Source: Microbacterium sp. ProA8 | GTDB lineage: Bacteria > Actinomycetota > Actinomycetes > Actinomycetales > Microbacteriaceae | DNA length: 64,000 nt | Reading direction: 5' to 3' | Assembly (NCBI RefSeq): GCF_039905635.1 | Contig: NZ_CP157000.1 | Span: 2,728,001 to 2,792,000, forward strand | Shown here: piece after piece, positions 7,894 through 15,721 of the stretch | Position numbering within the stretch: position 1 is the stretch's first letter | How the letters are laid out: every line of letters begins with the position of its first letter | Made by a program: the position numbers and the translations under genes | Notes under the pieces: model-generated | Told to the model about the DNA's origin: nothing | The model's database searches: none | What the model saw: the letters and a program-made list of their open reading frames with translations, nothing else

Positions 7894-9264
7894 GTGAAGT
7901 CCTCGCTCAGCGCCGCGGAGGCGCGCCGCGTCGCGCTCGCCGCCCAGGGGTTCGCGCGCCCCCGACCGGCGACCGCGGGGACGCGGCAGCTCAACGGCGC
8001 CCTCGCGCGCATGGCGACGCTCCAGATCGACTCCGTGAACGTCTTCGCCCGCTCGCACTACATGCCGCTGTTCTCGCGCGTCGGCGCCTATGACACGGCC
8101 GCGCTCGACCGCCTGCTGTTCGCGCGGCGATCGCCCTACGTCGAGTACTGGGCGCACGTGGCCGCGTTCATCCCCGCGGACGACTGGGGGCTCTTCGACT
8201 TCCGTATGCAGGCGATGCGCGCGAAGTACGGCTCGCAGCCCGGCGGCTGGTTCGACACCCATCGCGAGATCATCGACTGGGTGCGTGCCGAGCTCGCCGA
8301 CCGCGGCCCGCTCCGCCCCGCTCAGATCGAGCACGACGCCAAGAAGGGCGCCCGCGGACCCTGGTGGGACTGGGACGTCGTCAAGCACGCCCTCGAGTAC
8401 ATGTGGCTGTTCGGCGAGGTGGCGATCGCCGGCCGTCGCGGATTCGAGCGACGCTACGCCCTCGCCGAGCAGGTGATCCCGCGCGAGGTGCTCGACGCGC
8501 CGGTGCCCCGCGACGACGCCGTGCGCGAGTTGGTGCGGCGCGCCGCCCGGGCATACGGGGTCGCGACGGCGGCCGACATCGCCGACTACTGGCGCATCGC
8601 CGACCGCAAGGCGGTGACAGCCGCCCTGGACGACCTCACGGATGCCGGCGAGCTGCACCCGGTGGCGGTGGAGGGGTGGACCACGGCGGGCCGCCCCGCC
8701 AAGGCGTGGCTGCACGCCGACGCCGTCGTGCCGCGTCGTATCCAGGCTGCCGCGATCCTCACGCCGTTCGACCCGGTGGTGTGGTTCCGCGATCGCGCCG
8801 AGCGCCTCTTCGACTTCGAGTACCGCATCGAGATCTACACGCCGGCAGCTCAGCGCCGGTTCGGCTACTACTCGCTGCCCGTCCTCATCGACGACGACGT
8901 CGTCGGCCGCGTCGATCTGAAGGCCGATCGTGCGGCGTCGACGCTCCGGGTCCAGTCGGCCTGGTGGGAGCACGGGCGACCCGCGGATGCCGCACCGCGC
9001 CTCGCCGACGAGCTCCGGCTCGCTGCGGACTGGCAGCGGCTGGCGTCGATCTCGATCTCACGGTGGGGCGACGCGGTCGAGGACCTCGCCCGCGTGATGC
9101 CGGAGGCCTCGCGCCATGATGCCGGGCCGGCAGAGCCCGTGGCGCTCGCCACCGATGAACCCGGCACCGATGAGCCGGGCACCGATGAGCCGGGCACAGA
9201 CGAGCCGGGTGCCGGTGCGCGGTCGCGCAGCGCCGATCTGCGCGTCGAGGAACTGGCGAACTGA
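7894..9264 (+). CDS. winged-helix protein of the HTH_42 / YcaQ DNA glycosylase superfamily, QphiD type
   Basis: 456 aa. The N-terminal half has tandem winged-helix modules; LQIDSVNVFARSHYMPLFSR places Q44-I45-D46 at the QphiD catalytic position described for YcaQ-type interstrand-crosslink DNA glycosylases (AlkZ enzymes carry QphiQ). ILTPFDPVVWFRDRAERLFDFEYRIE and RFGYYSLPVLI are conserved in the C-terminal half. A disordered acidic tail carries four DEPGT repeats. GTG 7894 follows TAGGCT (7881-7886) by 7 nt with no SD (leaderless). Probable role: unhooking bulky or crosslinked DNA adducts. A paralog lies convergently downstream. Confidence 0.82.
   Translation: MKSSLSAAEARRVALAAQGFARPRPATAGTRQLNGALARMATLQIDSVNVFARSHYMPLFSRVGAYDTAALDRLLFARRSPYVEYWAHVAAFIPADDWGLFDFRMQAMRAKYGSQPGGWFDTHREIIDWVRAELADRGPLRPAQIEHDAKKGARGPWWDWDVVKHALEYMWLFGEVAIAGRRGFERRYALAEQVIPREVLDAPVPRDDAVRELVRRAARAYGVATAADIADYWRIADRKAVTAALDDLTDAGELHPVAVEGWTTAGRPAKAWLHADAVVPRRIQAAAILTPFDPVVWFRDRAERLFDFEYRIEIYTPAAQRRFGYYSLPVLIDDDVVGRVDLKADRAASTLRVQSAWWEHGRPADAAPRLADELRLAADWQRLASISISRWGDAVEDLARVMPEASRHDAGPAEPVALATDEPGTDEPGTDEPGTDEPGAGARSRSADLRVEELAN
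9151..9210 (+). repeat. 4 x 15-bp in-frame tandem repeat
   Basis: Four consecutive 15-bp units of the form ACC GAT GAG CCG GGC encode TDEPG four times. Units 2 and 3 are identical; units 1 and 4 differ at synonymous positions. It lies in the low-complexity tail of the YcaQ-like protein. Copy number is likely to vary between strains by slippage. Confidence 0.9.
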
Positions 9265-9306
9265 CGGCGCCCGACCGGCGGGCACCGCTGCGCGACCTGC
9301 GACTCG

Positions 9307-10404
9307 TCAGGCCGCCGGCGAACCGACGACGTCGAGCCCGAGCCAGCGGGCGAGATCCTGGATCTCGGCATCCACCGCCCGGCGGATCTCATCGGTGAAC
9401 GGCTCGTCCTCGTGGACCGCGTGCACCCGCAGCACGCCGGCCTTGCGGTCGCTTTTGGCGTCGAGCTTGCCGACGAAGCGGTCGCCGTGCAGGATCGGCA
9501 GCGCGAAATAGCCCCACCGGCGCTTCGCGGCGGGCTTGTACATCTCGAGCAGGTACTCGTACCCGAAGATGTCCTCCAACCGGCGACGGTCGAACACGAG
9601 ACGGTCGAAGGGCGACAGCAGCGCGGTCCGGGGCGTGAAGTCGTCGAGCGCGGCGAGTGCGTCGGCATCAACCCGCCAGGTGCCCTGCGTCCCGTCGACG
9701 ACGGCCTCCTCGCCGAGCTCGCCGACGTCGATCGGCTCCAGCGGCTGGGCGATGCCCTTTGCGCGCGCGATGCCCAGCGAAGCGAGCCGGCGCTCCGCCC
9801 GCTCGCGAGCCGCCTCTTCGTCGCCGAGGATCGGCACATCGGCGGGATACACGCGGTCGGCGACGTCGAACAGGCGGCCGGAGGAATCCCTGGACGAGAT
9901 GGCCACGTCGCCGCGCAGCACGAGGATCTCGAGCAGCTGCAGCGAATTGCGGTTGTTCGTCCAACCGGACGAACGCCACGACACCTGAGCGGCGTCGGGG
10001 ATGTCGCTCGCCCGCAGGGGTCCCTCGGCACGCAGGCGCGCCATCACCTCACGGCGGAACACCTCGTTGGCCGCGAGCCACTCCCGTGCCTGCGCCGACT
10101 GGGGCCGGCGCCGCATCTCGGGCAGGAGGAGCGGCAGGTCGGTCATGGCGCGATAGAAGCCGCCCCACTCGAACACGGCGCGGTCCTCTTCGACCAGTCG
10201 CACGAGGTCGGCAGGCTGGTAGGGCCAGCCGAGCCGGCTCCAGAGGATCAGATCCGCACTGGGCGCCACCGCGGCGGTCGGCTCGATGTTCACGATCGTG
10301 AGCGCGTCGATGGTCTCGACGATGCCCGCGGGACGCTCGGCCGTCAGCAGCTGGCCGCGCAACGCGATGCGACGCGCCTCGTCACGGGTCAGCCGGACTG
10401 TCAC
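9307..10404 (-). CDS. second YcaQ/HTH_42-like winged-helix protein, catalytic motif diverged
   Basis: 365 aa paralog of the preceding protein with the same order of elements: an N-terminal LTRDEARRIALRGQLL helix, ALLSPFDRLVFDRRRLEDIFGYEYLLE and RRWGYFALPIL. At the position of the QphiD motif it has N39-I40-E41 (LTIVNIEPTAAVAPSADL), so glycosylase chemistry may be altered or lost. GTG 10404 is 6 nt after TAGCGT (minus strand 10411-10416) with no SD, so it is leaderless. Without the acidic tail it is shorter than its partner. Could be a DNA-binding regulator or a glycosylase with different specificity. Confidence 0.78.
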   Translation of the reverse strand: MTVRLTRDEARRIALRGQLLTAERPAGIVETIDALTIVNIEPTAAVAPSADLILWSRLGWPYQPADLVRLVEEDRAVFEWGGFYRAMTDLPLLLPEMRRRPQSAQAREWLAANEVFRREVMARLRAEGPLRASDIPDAAQVSWRSSGWTNNRNSLQLLEILVLRGDVAISSRDSSGRLFDVADRVYPADVPILGDEEAARERAERRLASLGIARAKGIAQPLEPIDVGELGEEAVVDGTQGTWRVDADALAALDDFTPRTALLSPFDRLVFDRRRLEDIFGYEYLLEMYKPAAKRRWGYFALPILHGDRFVGKLDAKSDRKAGVLRVHAVHEDEPFTDEIRRAVDAEIQDLARWLGLDVVGSPAA

Positions 10405-10459
10405 GCCTCGACGCTACCGGCCGGATCCGACATCCGTCTCGATGGAGGTTGCAGCGGGG

Positions 10460-10529
10460 GTTTCGACTCGCTCCGCTCGCTCAACCTTGACCCCGACCCG
10501 CATCAACGCTCGCTGCCGCTCGCATTGAT
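10460..10529. repeat. REP-like extragenic palindromic pair
   Basis: Two imperfect palindromic units lie between two minus-strand genes. One is 10460-10486, built on CGACTCGCTCCGCTCGCTCAACC. The other is 10502-10529, with arms ATCAA and TTGAT around CTCGCTGCCGCTCG. Similar TCGACTCGCTNCGCTCGCTCAACC strings are, from memory, common extragenic repeats in Microbacteriaceae genomes. Confidence 0.5.
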
Positions 10530-10539
10530 CCGAGTCGCG

Positions 10540-11106
10540 TCAGAACTGCACGCGTGGCGGCTCTGAGATCGCGGCGCCGTCGATGACCTCGAAGAACTCG
10601 CGCTCGAAGAACCCCAGATTTCGCGCGAAGAGGTTGTTCGGGAAGACCTTGATCTTGGTGTTCAGCTCGCGCACACCGCCGTTGTAGAACCGGCGGGAAG
10701 CCTGGATCTTGTCTTCGGTGTCGACGATCGACTGCTGCAGCTGCAGGAAGTTCTGGCTCGCCTGCAGCTGGGGGTACGCCTCGGCGACGGCGAACAGGGA
10801 CTTGAGCGCCTGCTGCATGCGCCCCTCGGCAGCACCCGCCTCAGCGGGGCCGGTGGCCGACAGCGTGTCGGCGCGCGCCTGCGTCACGCGTTCGAAGACC
10901 GCCTTCTCGTGCGTGGCATAGCCCTTGACCACCTCGATGAGATTCGGCAACAGGTCCGCTCGACGCTTGAGCTGGACGGTGATGTCGCTCCACGCCTCAT
11001 CGACGCGCACGTTGAGCTGGACGAGCGAGTTGTACGTCGCCCAGAGATAGATGCCGACGATGACGGCGAGCGCCACCACGATAAGGACTGGGATCAGCCA
11101 TTCCAT
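10540..11106 (-). CDS. LemA family protein
   Basis: 188 aa, typical for LemA. One N-terminal membrane helix (about 4-24), then a long helical coiled-coil domain with the family features YNSLVQLNVRVDEAWSDI, LKRRADLLPNLIEVVKGYA and the C-terminal SRRFYNGGVRELN...FPNNLFA. The bulk of the protein should face the outside in the N-in orientation seen in LemA homologs. Function is poorly defined across bacteria. A minus-strand TAGGAT at 11136-11141 is a -10 candidate with a leader of about 30 nt, and GGAG lies about 10 nt before the ATG. Confidence 0.9.
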   Translation of the reverse strand: MEWLIPVLIVVALAVIVGIYLWATYNSLVQLNVRVDEAWSDITVQLKRRADLLPNLIEVVKGYATHEKAVFERVTQARADTLSATGPAEAGAAEGRMQQALKSLFAVAEAYPQLQASQNFLQLQQSIVDTEDKIQASRRFYNGGVRELNTKIKVFPNNLFARNLGFFEREFFEVIDGAAISEPPRVQF

Positions 11107-11189
11107 GTGCCGAGGCTCCGTTCCGTAGTCACCTCATCCTACCGACGCACACCCGCCGCACATGATGGCGATCCTGGGACTCCCAGCCG

Positions 11190-12503
11190 TTACCCACCGA
11201 GGACGCGATCGAGATACGGGTTGCGGAACAGCCGCTCCGGGTCGAGCCGGTCGCGCAGCTGTACGAAGTCGTCGAACCGCGGATGCCGCTCACGAAGGGC
11301 CGCCGCATCGAGGGTGTGCATCTTGCCCCAGTGCGGACGCCCCCCGAATCCGAGCATGATCTGCTCGACCTCCTCGAAGTACTCCGTGGCGTCCTCGCGC
11401 CAGTAGCGGTGCACCGCGATGTAGCCCGACGCACGCCCGTGGGCGGTCGACAGCCAGCGGTCGTCGGCCGCGGCGAACCGCACCTCCACCGGGAACCCGA
11501 TGCGCCATCCGCGATCGTCGATCAGAGCGCGGAGCGCCTCGAAGGCGGGGCGGACGTCCGCCGCCGGCAGGGCGTATTCCATCTCGCGGAACCGCACGGA
11601 CCGGCTGGTCGCGAACACGCGGGCGGAGGCATCCGTGAATTCCCGGTCACCCCAGATCCTGGCCGACACGCGGTTGATGGTGGGTACGAGGGCGGGAATC
11701 GCGCGACCGGTCGAGCAGGCGATCTGGTGCAGGCCGCTGCCGACGAGAGTGTCGTCGATCCACTTGCCGACCGGGGCGAGCGGATGCCGCGGGGCGCTCT
11801 CGGGCAGCCGGGTGTTGGTCTTCGTCATCGCGCGATCGGTGTGCGGGAACCAGTAGAACTCGAAGTGGTCCGCGGCCGCGACGCGCTCGTCGAGCGCCGT
11901 CAGCACCTCGTCGAGGGGTTCCGGCTGCTCCACCGCGTGCAGCACGTACGCCGGCACGCACTGCAGCGTGACGTCCACCAGGACGCCCAGCGCGCCGAGC
12001 CCGAGCGCCACCGCGGGCACCAGCTCGGGGTTCTCGTCCTCGTTCACCGTGAGGAGATCGCCGGATGCCGTCACCAGCGTCGCACCCACCACCTGGGCCG
12101 CGAGTCCACCGAAGCGGGCGCCGGTGCCGTGCGTGCCGGTCGAGATCGCCCCGGCGATCGACTGGCGGTCGATGTCGCCCAGGTTCTCCATCGCGAGGCC
12201 GAAAGGCGCCAGGAGTGCGGGCACGCGGTGCAGGCGGGTGCCGGCGAGGAGCGTCACGCGGCCGCGGTCGACGTCGACCGAGACGAGGCCGCTGAGGTCT
12301 CGCAGCTCGAGCAGTGCGCCGGGCGCGACGGCGATGCCGGTGAAGCTGTGACCGGCGCCCACCGCCTTGACCGGGATGCGCTGCGCCGCAGCGGCGACCA
12401 CCGCACGCTGCACCGCCGCCACCGTCGGCGGGAACTCCACGCGCTGAGGCCGTACCGACTCCGTCCTCGCCCAGTTGCGCCATATGCCACCCGGGCGGGT
12501 CAC
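11190..12503 (-). CDS. FAD-linked sugar-lactone oxidase (D-arabinono-1,4-lactone oxidase family)
   Basis: 437 aa. The N-terminal VAO/PCMH FAD-binding domain contains VGAGHSFTGIAVAPG, where the His is in the usual flavin-linkage loop, and GTHGTGARFGGLA. The C-terminal ALO domain ends in GGRPHWGKMHTL and DPERLFRNPYLDRVL, the family hallmark. Members oxidise aldono-1,4-lactones or sugar alcohols with O2. Start GTG 12501-12503 overlaps the TGA of the upstream racemase-fold gene as GTGA, so a longer upstream frame is rejected. The substrate is unknown; the pairing with a racemase/deaminase-fold gene is typical of actinobacteria. Confidence 0.85.
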   Translation of the reverse strand: MTRPGGIWRNWARTESVRPQRVEFPPTVAAVQRAVVAAAAQRIPVKAVGAGHSFTGIAVAPGALLELRDLSGLVSVDVDRGRVTLLAGTRLHRVPALLAPFGLAMENLGDIDRQSIAGAISTGTHGTGARFGGLAAQVVGATLVTASGDLLTVNEDENPELVPAVALGLGALGVLVDVTLQCVPAYVLHAVEQPEPLDEVLTALDERVAAADHFEFYWFPHTDRAMTKTNTRLPESAPRHPLAPVGKWIDDTLVGSGLHQIACSTGRAIPALVPTINRVSARIWGDREFTDASARVFATSRSVRFREMEYALPAADVRPAFEALRALIDDRGWRIGFPVEVRFAAADDRWLSTAHGRASGYIAVHRYWREDATEYFEEVEQIMLGFGGRPHWGKMHTLDAAALRERHPRFDDFVQLRDRLDPERLFRNPYLDRVLGG

Positions 12504-13729
12504 AGGAACGCCTTCCCCTCGCCGCGGTACGTCGCCAGCTCGCCCACGCGGGCGTCGCCGTCGACCAGGTGGTAGCTGAGGACGCGCTCGGCGAGCTCTC
12601 CGCTCTTGGAGTGGCGGAACCACACGCGGTCACCCACGCGCAGGGCCTGCGCCGCGTCGCCGCGCAGCGGTGTCTGCACTTCGCCGGCACCCTCGCGCGG
12701 CGCCATGCGCAGGCCCGTGGGCGCCACCGCCCGCGGCTGGCGCGACTCGAGTGCGGGACCCGACGCGATCCACCCGCCGCCGAGCACGGTGGCGACGTCG
12801 GGCGCCGGCTTGCGCACGACCTCCAGGGCGAACGCCGCGGCCGGCGCCGGATCGAACGCGCGGTAGCCGTCGAACAGGTGGCCGGCGAGCAGACCGCTGC
12901 CGGCGGTCACCTCGGTGACGGACTGATCGGATGCCGTCAGCTCGAGCGATCCCGTACCACCCCCGTTGACGAACTCCAGGGGCGCGATGTCGTGGAGGGC
13001 CGCGACGATGGCGGCACGGCGCTCGAGCAGCTCGGACGCCGAGCGACGCTGCATCCACCGGATGACGGCATCCCCCGATCCCGTCGCGTCGCCCTGACCG
13101 GCGATCTGGGCCTCGTACATCATCAGGCCGACGAGCCGGAATCCGGGCCGGGCGGCGATCGAACGCGCGAGCGCCGCGACCTCCCCCGCCTCGTACAGGG
13201 GCGAGCGGAGCACGCCGATGTGGCCGAGGCCGGGAGCCCGCCACGAGGCGTCGGCGTCGATCGCGACGCGGATCTCGGAACGGGTGGCCGGGGCCGCGAT
13301 GGCGTCGACGAGGTCGAGCTGCGCGAGGTCGTCGACCATCAGGGTGATCCGCGATGCGGCGGTCTCGTCGGCCGCGAGGGCCGCGATCGCCGCCCGATCG
13401 ACCGTCGGGTAGCCGAGCACGATGTCATCCGTGGTCTCGGCGAGCCAGAGCGCCTCGGGAAGCGTGAAGGCGAGGATGCCGCGGTAGCCCGGCAGCGCGA
13501 GGACCGCGTCGAGGACTTCGCGCACGCGCACGGACTTGCTCGCGACGCGGATCGGGACGCCGCCGGCGCGCACGACGAGGTCGAGGGCGTTGTAGCGGAG
13601 GGCCTCGGCGTTGATGGCGGCGACGGGGCCGCTGACCTCGGCGAGGGCAGCAGTCATCGCGCCCCAGTAGGAGGCGGGGTGGGCCCAGGGCTTCGTCGTC
13701 CTGGGTGTGGACAGCAGATCGAGACTCAT
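12500..13729 (-). CDS. alanine-racemase-fold PLP protein (amino acid deaminase/aldolase type)
   Basis: 409 aa fold type III PLP enzyme. The cofactor lysine is in VPIRVASKSVRVREVL (about residue 55), followed by a barrel with LGYPTVDRAAIAALA, RVAIDADASWRAPG and VNGGGTGSLELT, and a C-terminal beta domain with RVGDRVWFRHSKSGELAER. This resembles the D-threonine aldolase/D-serine dehydratase-like group rather than Alr, since the second catalytic Tyr region of Alr is not clear. The ATG at 13729 is chosen because its A and T overlap the stop of a leaderless mini-ORF (ATGA). Its own stop overlaps the oxidase start. Confidence 0.78.
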   Translation of the reverse strand: MSLDLLSTPRTTKPWAHPASYWGAMTAALAEVSGPVAAINAEALRYNALDLVVRAGGVPIRVASKSVRVREVLDAVLALPGYRGILAFTLPEALWLAETTDDIVLGYPTVDRAAIAALAADETAASRITLMVDDLAQLDLVDAIAAPATRSEIRVAIDADASWRAPGLGHIGVLRSPLYEAGEVAALARSIAARPGFRLVGLMMYEAQIAGQGDATGSGDAVIRWMQRRSASELLERRAAIVAALHDIAPLEFVNGGGTGSLELTASDQSVTEVTAGSGLLAGHLFDGYRAFDPAPAAAFALEVVRKPAPDVATVLGGGWIASGPALESRQPRAVAPTGLRMAPREGAGEVQTPLRGDAAQALRVGDRVWFRHSKSGELAERVLSYHLVDGDARVGELATYRGEGKAFL

Positions 13730-13755
13730 ACGGCTCGCTTCGGGTGCGTGCGCAT
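13726..13755 (-). CDS. leaderless 9-codon mini-ORF coupled to the racemase-fold gene
   Basis: TAGGCT (minus strand, ending at 13762) is followed by 6 nt and an ATG that opens the frame MRTHPKRAV and then TGA. That TGA shares two bases with the start ATG at 13729 (ATGA). The main gene has no in-frame start near this promoter and only a weak SD, so ribosomes loading on the leaderless mini-ORF could terminate and restart. Predicted; not known to be translated. Confidence 0.5.
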   Translation of the reverse strand: MRTHPKRAV

Positions 13756-13837
13756 CGCACCAGCCTAGAGTGCGGCGGACGCCTGCCACGACCGTCGCCG
13801 GGGCCGCTCGTCGGCGCGTGACAGGCGACGGCGTGCT

Positions 13838-14002
13838 TCAGTCCTTCGGCTTCGAGGCGCGCTCCTGTTCGACCTCTTCCTCGGCGCCCCAGACCGCGAC
13901 CGGCGGCACACCCATGAACAGGGCGGTGAGCTTCCACCACCACCCGCTCCGGGGCGCTTCGCTCCCGCTCGCGCCTCGCTCTTCCGTGCTCTTCTCGCCC
14001 AT
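13838..14002 (-). CDS. 54-aa protein with hydrophobic core, unknown
   Basis: Starts MGEKSTEERG, then an Arg/Ser/Gly stretch, a short hydrophobic segment (WWWKLTALFMGVPPVAVWGA, residues 21-40) and an acidic end EEEVEQERASKPKD. GAAGGGG lies 7 nt before the ATG and a TAGCCT -10 candidate lies about 27 nt further up, so both transcription and translation signals support it. The segment encoding residues 9-20 resembles GC-rich palindromic repeat sequence. The hydrophobic part is short for a full membrane span. No family recognised. Confidence 0.6.
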   Translation of the reverse strand: MGEKSTEERGASGSEAPRSGWWWKLTALFMGVPPVAVWGAEEEVEQERASKPKD

Positions 14003-14070
14003 ATCGGGGCCCCTTCGCCGCTTTTGCCCAGGCTAGCGGGTCTTCTCGACGATGGCGAGGGGTCGGCGAG

Positions 14071-14143
14071 TGCCCCCGCTGGGACTCGAACCCAGACTGA
14101 AGCGATTTTAAGTCGCCTGCCTCTGCCATTGGGCTACGGGGGC
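14071..14143 (-). tRNA. tRNA, anticodon UAA (Leu), with short variable loop
   Basis: 73 nt. Acceptor GCCCCCG/CGGGGGC, D-arm GCC/GGC, anticodon stem GGCGA/TCGCT with loop CTTAAAA, a 5-nt variable loop TCAGT, T-arm CTGGG/CCCAG with TTCGAGT, and discriminator A73. The anticodon TAA reads UUA (and UUG). Leucine tRNAs are normally class II with a long variable arm; this one folds as class I. No CCA is encoded. Confidence 0.85.
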
Positions 14144-14169
14144 CGATCGTCGTCCGCCGGACACACGAA

Positions 14170-14205
14170 CGCCGCAGGCTCATCTTCTCAGACGAGCCTG
14201 CGGCG
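14170..14205 (-). terminator. strong hairpin downstream of ndh
   Basis: CGCCGCAGGCTC (14170-14181) pairs perfectly with GAGCCTGCGGCG (14194-14205) around a 12-nt loop. It lies 39 nt after the ndh stop and before the tRNA on the same strand. There is no clear U-tract, so read-through into the tRNA is possible. Confidence 0.65.
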
Positions 14206-14244
14206 GGGCCGGCGCGCTCCCGTAGGGCGCGACAACTCACGACG

Positions 14245-15699
14245 TTAGTTGGCGGCGACCTTTCCGGCGTCGGCCGCAGCGGCCTTCGCCGGCGTCTTGC
14301 GCGCGGGAGCCTTCTTGGCCGGGGCGACCGGGGCCGCCTGCTCCGCCGGGGCTTCGACGGGCTGCGGCGGGCGCGGACGCGCCGCGAACTCTTCGAAGAC
14401 GTAGCGCGGGTTCTGCACCGTCGACAGGTTCACCATGTCGCGGCCGAGCCAGAAGTTGTTCCACCAGCCCCACAGCACGCGCCACTTGCGCTCCCACGAC
14501 GGCATCGCCAGGCCGTGGTAGCCGCGGTGGGCGAGCCAGGCGATGGGGCCCTTGAGCGCGAGCTTGCCGGACTGGAACACGCCGACCCAGAGCCCGAGGC
14601 CCGCGACGGCGCCGAGGTTCTTGTGGTAATACTCGCGCGGCAGTTCGCCGCGCAGCACGCCCACGAGGTTCTTCGCGAGCAGCTTCGCCTGACGCACCGC
14701 GTGCTGGGCGTTGGGGACGCAGTAGCCGCCCACGCCGCCTCCGGTGAGGTCCGGCACGGCGGACACATCGCCGGCCGCCCAGGCGCCCTCGACGATCTCG
14801 TCCTCGCTGCCCACCCGCAGGTCGGCGCGGGTCCGGATGCGACCGCGCTCCTCGACGGGAAGGTCGCCGCCGCGCACCACCGTGGGGTTCGCCATGACGC
14901 CGGCGGTCCAGATGATGAGATCGCTCGGGATCGTCTCGCCCGTCGAGAGCTCGATGTTGCCGCCGACGGCGCCGGTCACCTGCGTGTCGAGGTGCACCGA
15001 GGCGCCGCGCTGGGCGAGGTTCTTGAGCACCCACTCGCTCGTCTTCAGCGACACCTCGGGCATGATGCGGCTCATGGCCTCGATGAGGTGGAAGTGCGTG
15101 TCGTCGAACGTGATCTGCGGGTAGCTCTTGACCAGCGACGAGGCGAGCGAGCGCAGCTCGGCGAACACCTCGATGCCGGCGAACCCGCCGCCGACCACCA
15201 CGACGGTCAGCAGCCGGTCGCGGTCGGGACCGGGGGGAAGCGTCGACGCCTTGTCGAAGTTCGACATCAGCCGGTCGCGGATCGCGACGGCCTCTTCGAT
15301 CGTCTTCAGGCCGATCGCGTTGTCGGCGATCCCCGGGATCGGGAACGTGCGCGACACGGCGCCCGCGGTGACGACGATCTGGTCGTACTCGAACTCGTAC
15401 GGCTCCCCCGCGATGGGCGTGATCGTGGCGACCTTGCCGGCGTGGTTGATGCCGGTGACCTTGGCGGCGACGACGTTGGTGCGCTTGAGGTGGCGGCGCA
15501 GCGCCACGACGGAATGGCGCGCCTCGATCGAACCGGCCGCGACCTCGGGGAGGAACGGCTGATAGGTCATGTAGGGAAGCGGATCGACGATCGTCACGTC
15601 CGCCTCGCCCCTGCGCAGATGCTTCTCGAGCTTCCAGGCCGTGTAGAAGCCTGCGTATCCGCCACCGACGATGAGGATCTTGGGCACGGTGTTGGTCAC
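14245..15699 (-). CDS. ndh: type II NADH dehydrogenase (NDH-2)
   Basis: 484 aa single-subunit, non-proton-pumping NADH:quinone oxidoreductase attached to the inner membrane face. FAD motif ILIVGGGYAGFYTAWKLEK near the N-terminus, second Rossmann VVVVGGGFAGIEVFAEL for NADH (about 175), EGAWAAGDVSAVPD and CVPNAQHAVRQAKLLAKN for FAD/quinone contacts, and the C-terminal amphipathic W-rich membrane anchor (WRVLWGWWNNFWLGRD). The last 50 residues form an Ala/Lys/Pro-rich tail ending in KAAAADAGKVAAN. GTG 15699 is used with AGGAGG about 13 nt upstream; the GGAGTACTCC palindrome overlaps that SD. A GTG four codons later is an alternative start. Confidence 0.93.
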   Translation of the reverse strand: MTNTVPKILIVGGGYAGFYTAWKLEKHLRRGEADVTIVDPLPYMTYQPFLPEVAAGSIEARHSVVALRRHLKRTNVVAAKVTGINHAGKVATITPIAGEPYEFEYDQIVVTAGAVSRTFPIPGIADNAIGLKTIEEAVAIRDRLMSNFDKASTLPPGPDRDRLLTVVVVGGGFAGIEVFAELRSLASSLVKSYPQITFDDTHFHLIEAMSRIMPEVSLKTSEWVLKNLAQRGASVHLDTQVTGAVGGNIELSTGETIPSDLIIWTAGVMANPTVVRGGDLPVEERGRIRTRADLRVGSEDEIVEGAWAAGDVSAVPDLTGGGVGGYCVPNAQHAVRQAKLLAKNLVGVLRGELPREYYHKNLGAVAGLGLWVGVFQSGKLALKGPIAWLAHRGYHGLAMPSWERKWRVLWGWWNNFWLGRDMVNLSTVQNPRYVFEEFAARPRPPQPVEAPAEQAAPVAPAKKAPARKTPAKAAAADAGKVAAN

Positions 15700-15721
15700 G
15701 GTTTGGAGTACTCCTCCTGTG

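Noticed and set aside
13730..13789. Upstream in-frame ATG for the racemase-fold gene at 13789
   Set aside because: It lies upstream of the TAGGCT promoter that yields the transcript, so it cannot be used from that start.
15701..15710. GGAGTACTCC palindrome just upstream of ndh as a protein-binding operator
   Set aside because: It coincides with the SD region and is only 10 bp, so it can arise by chance; there is no second half-site or conserved context.
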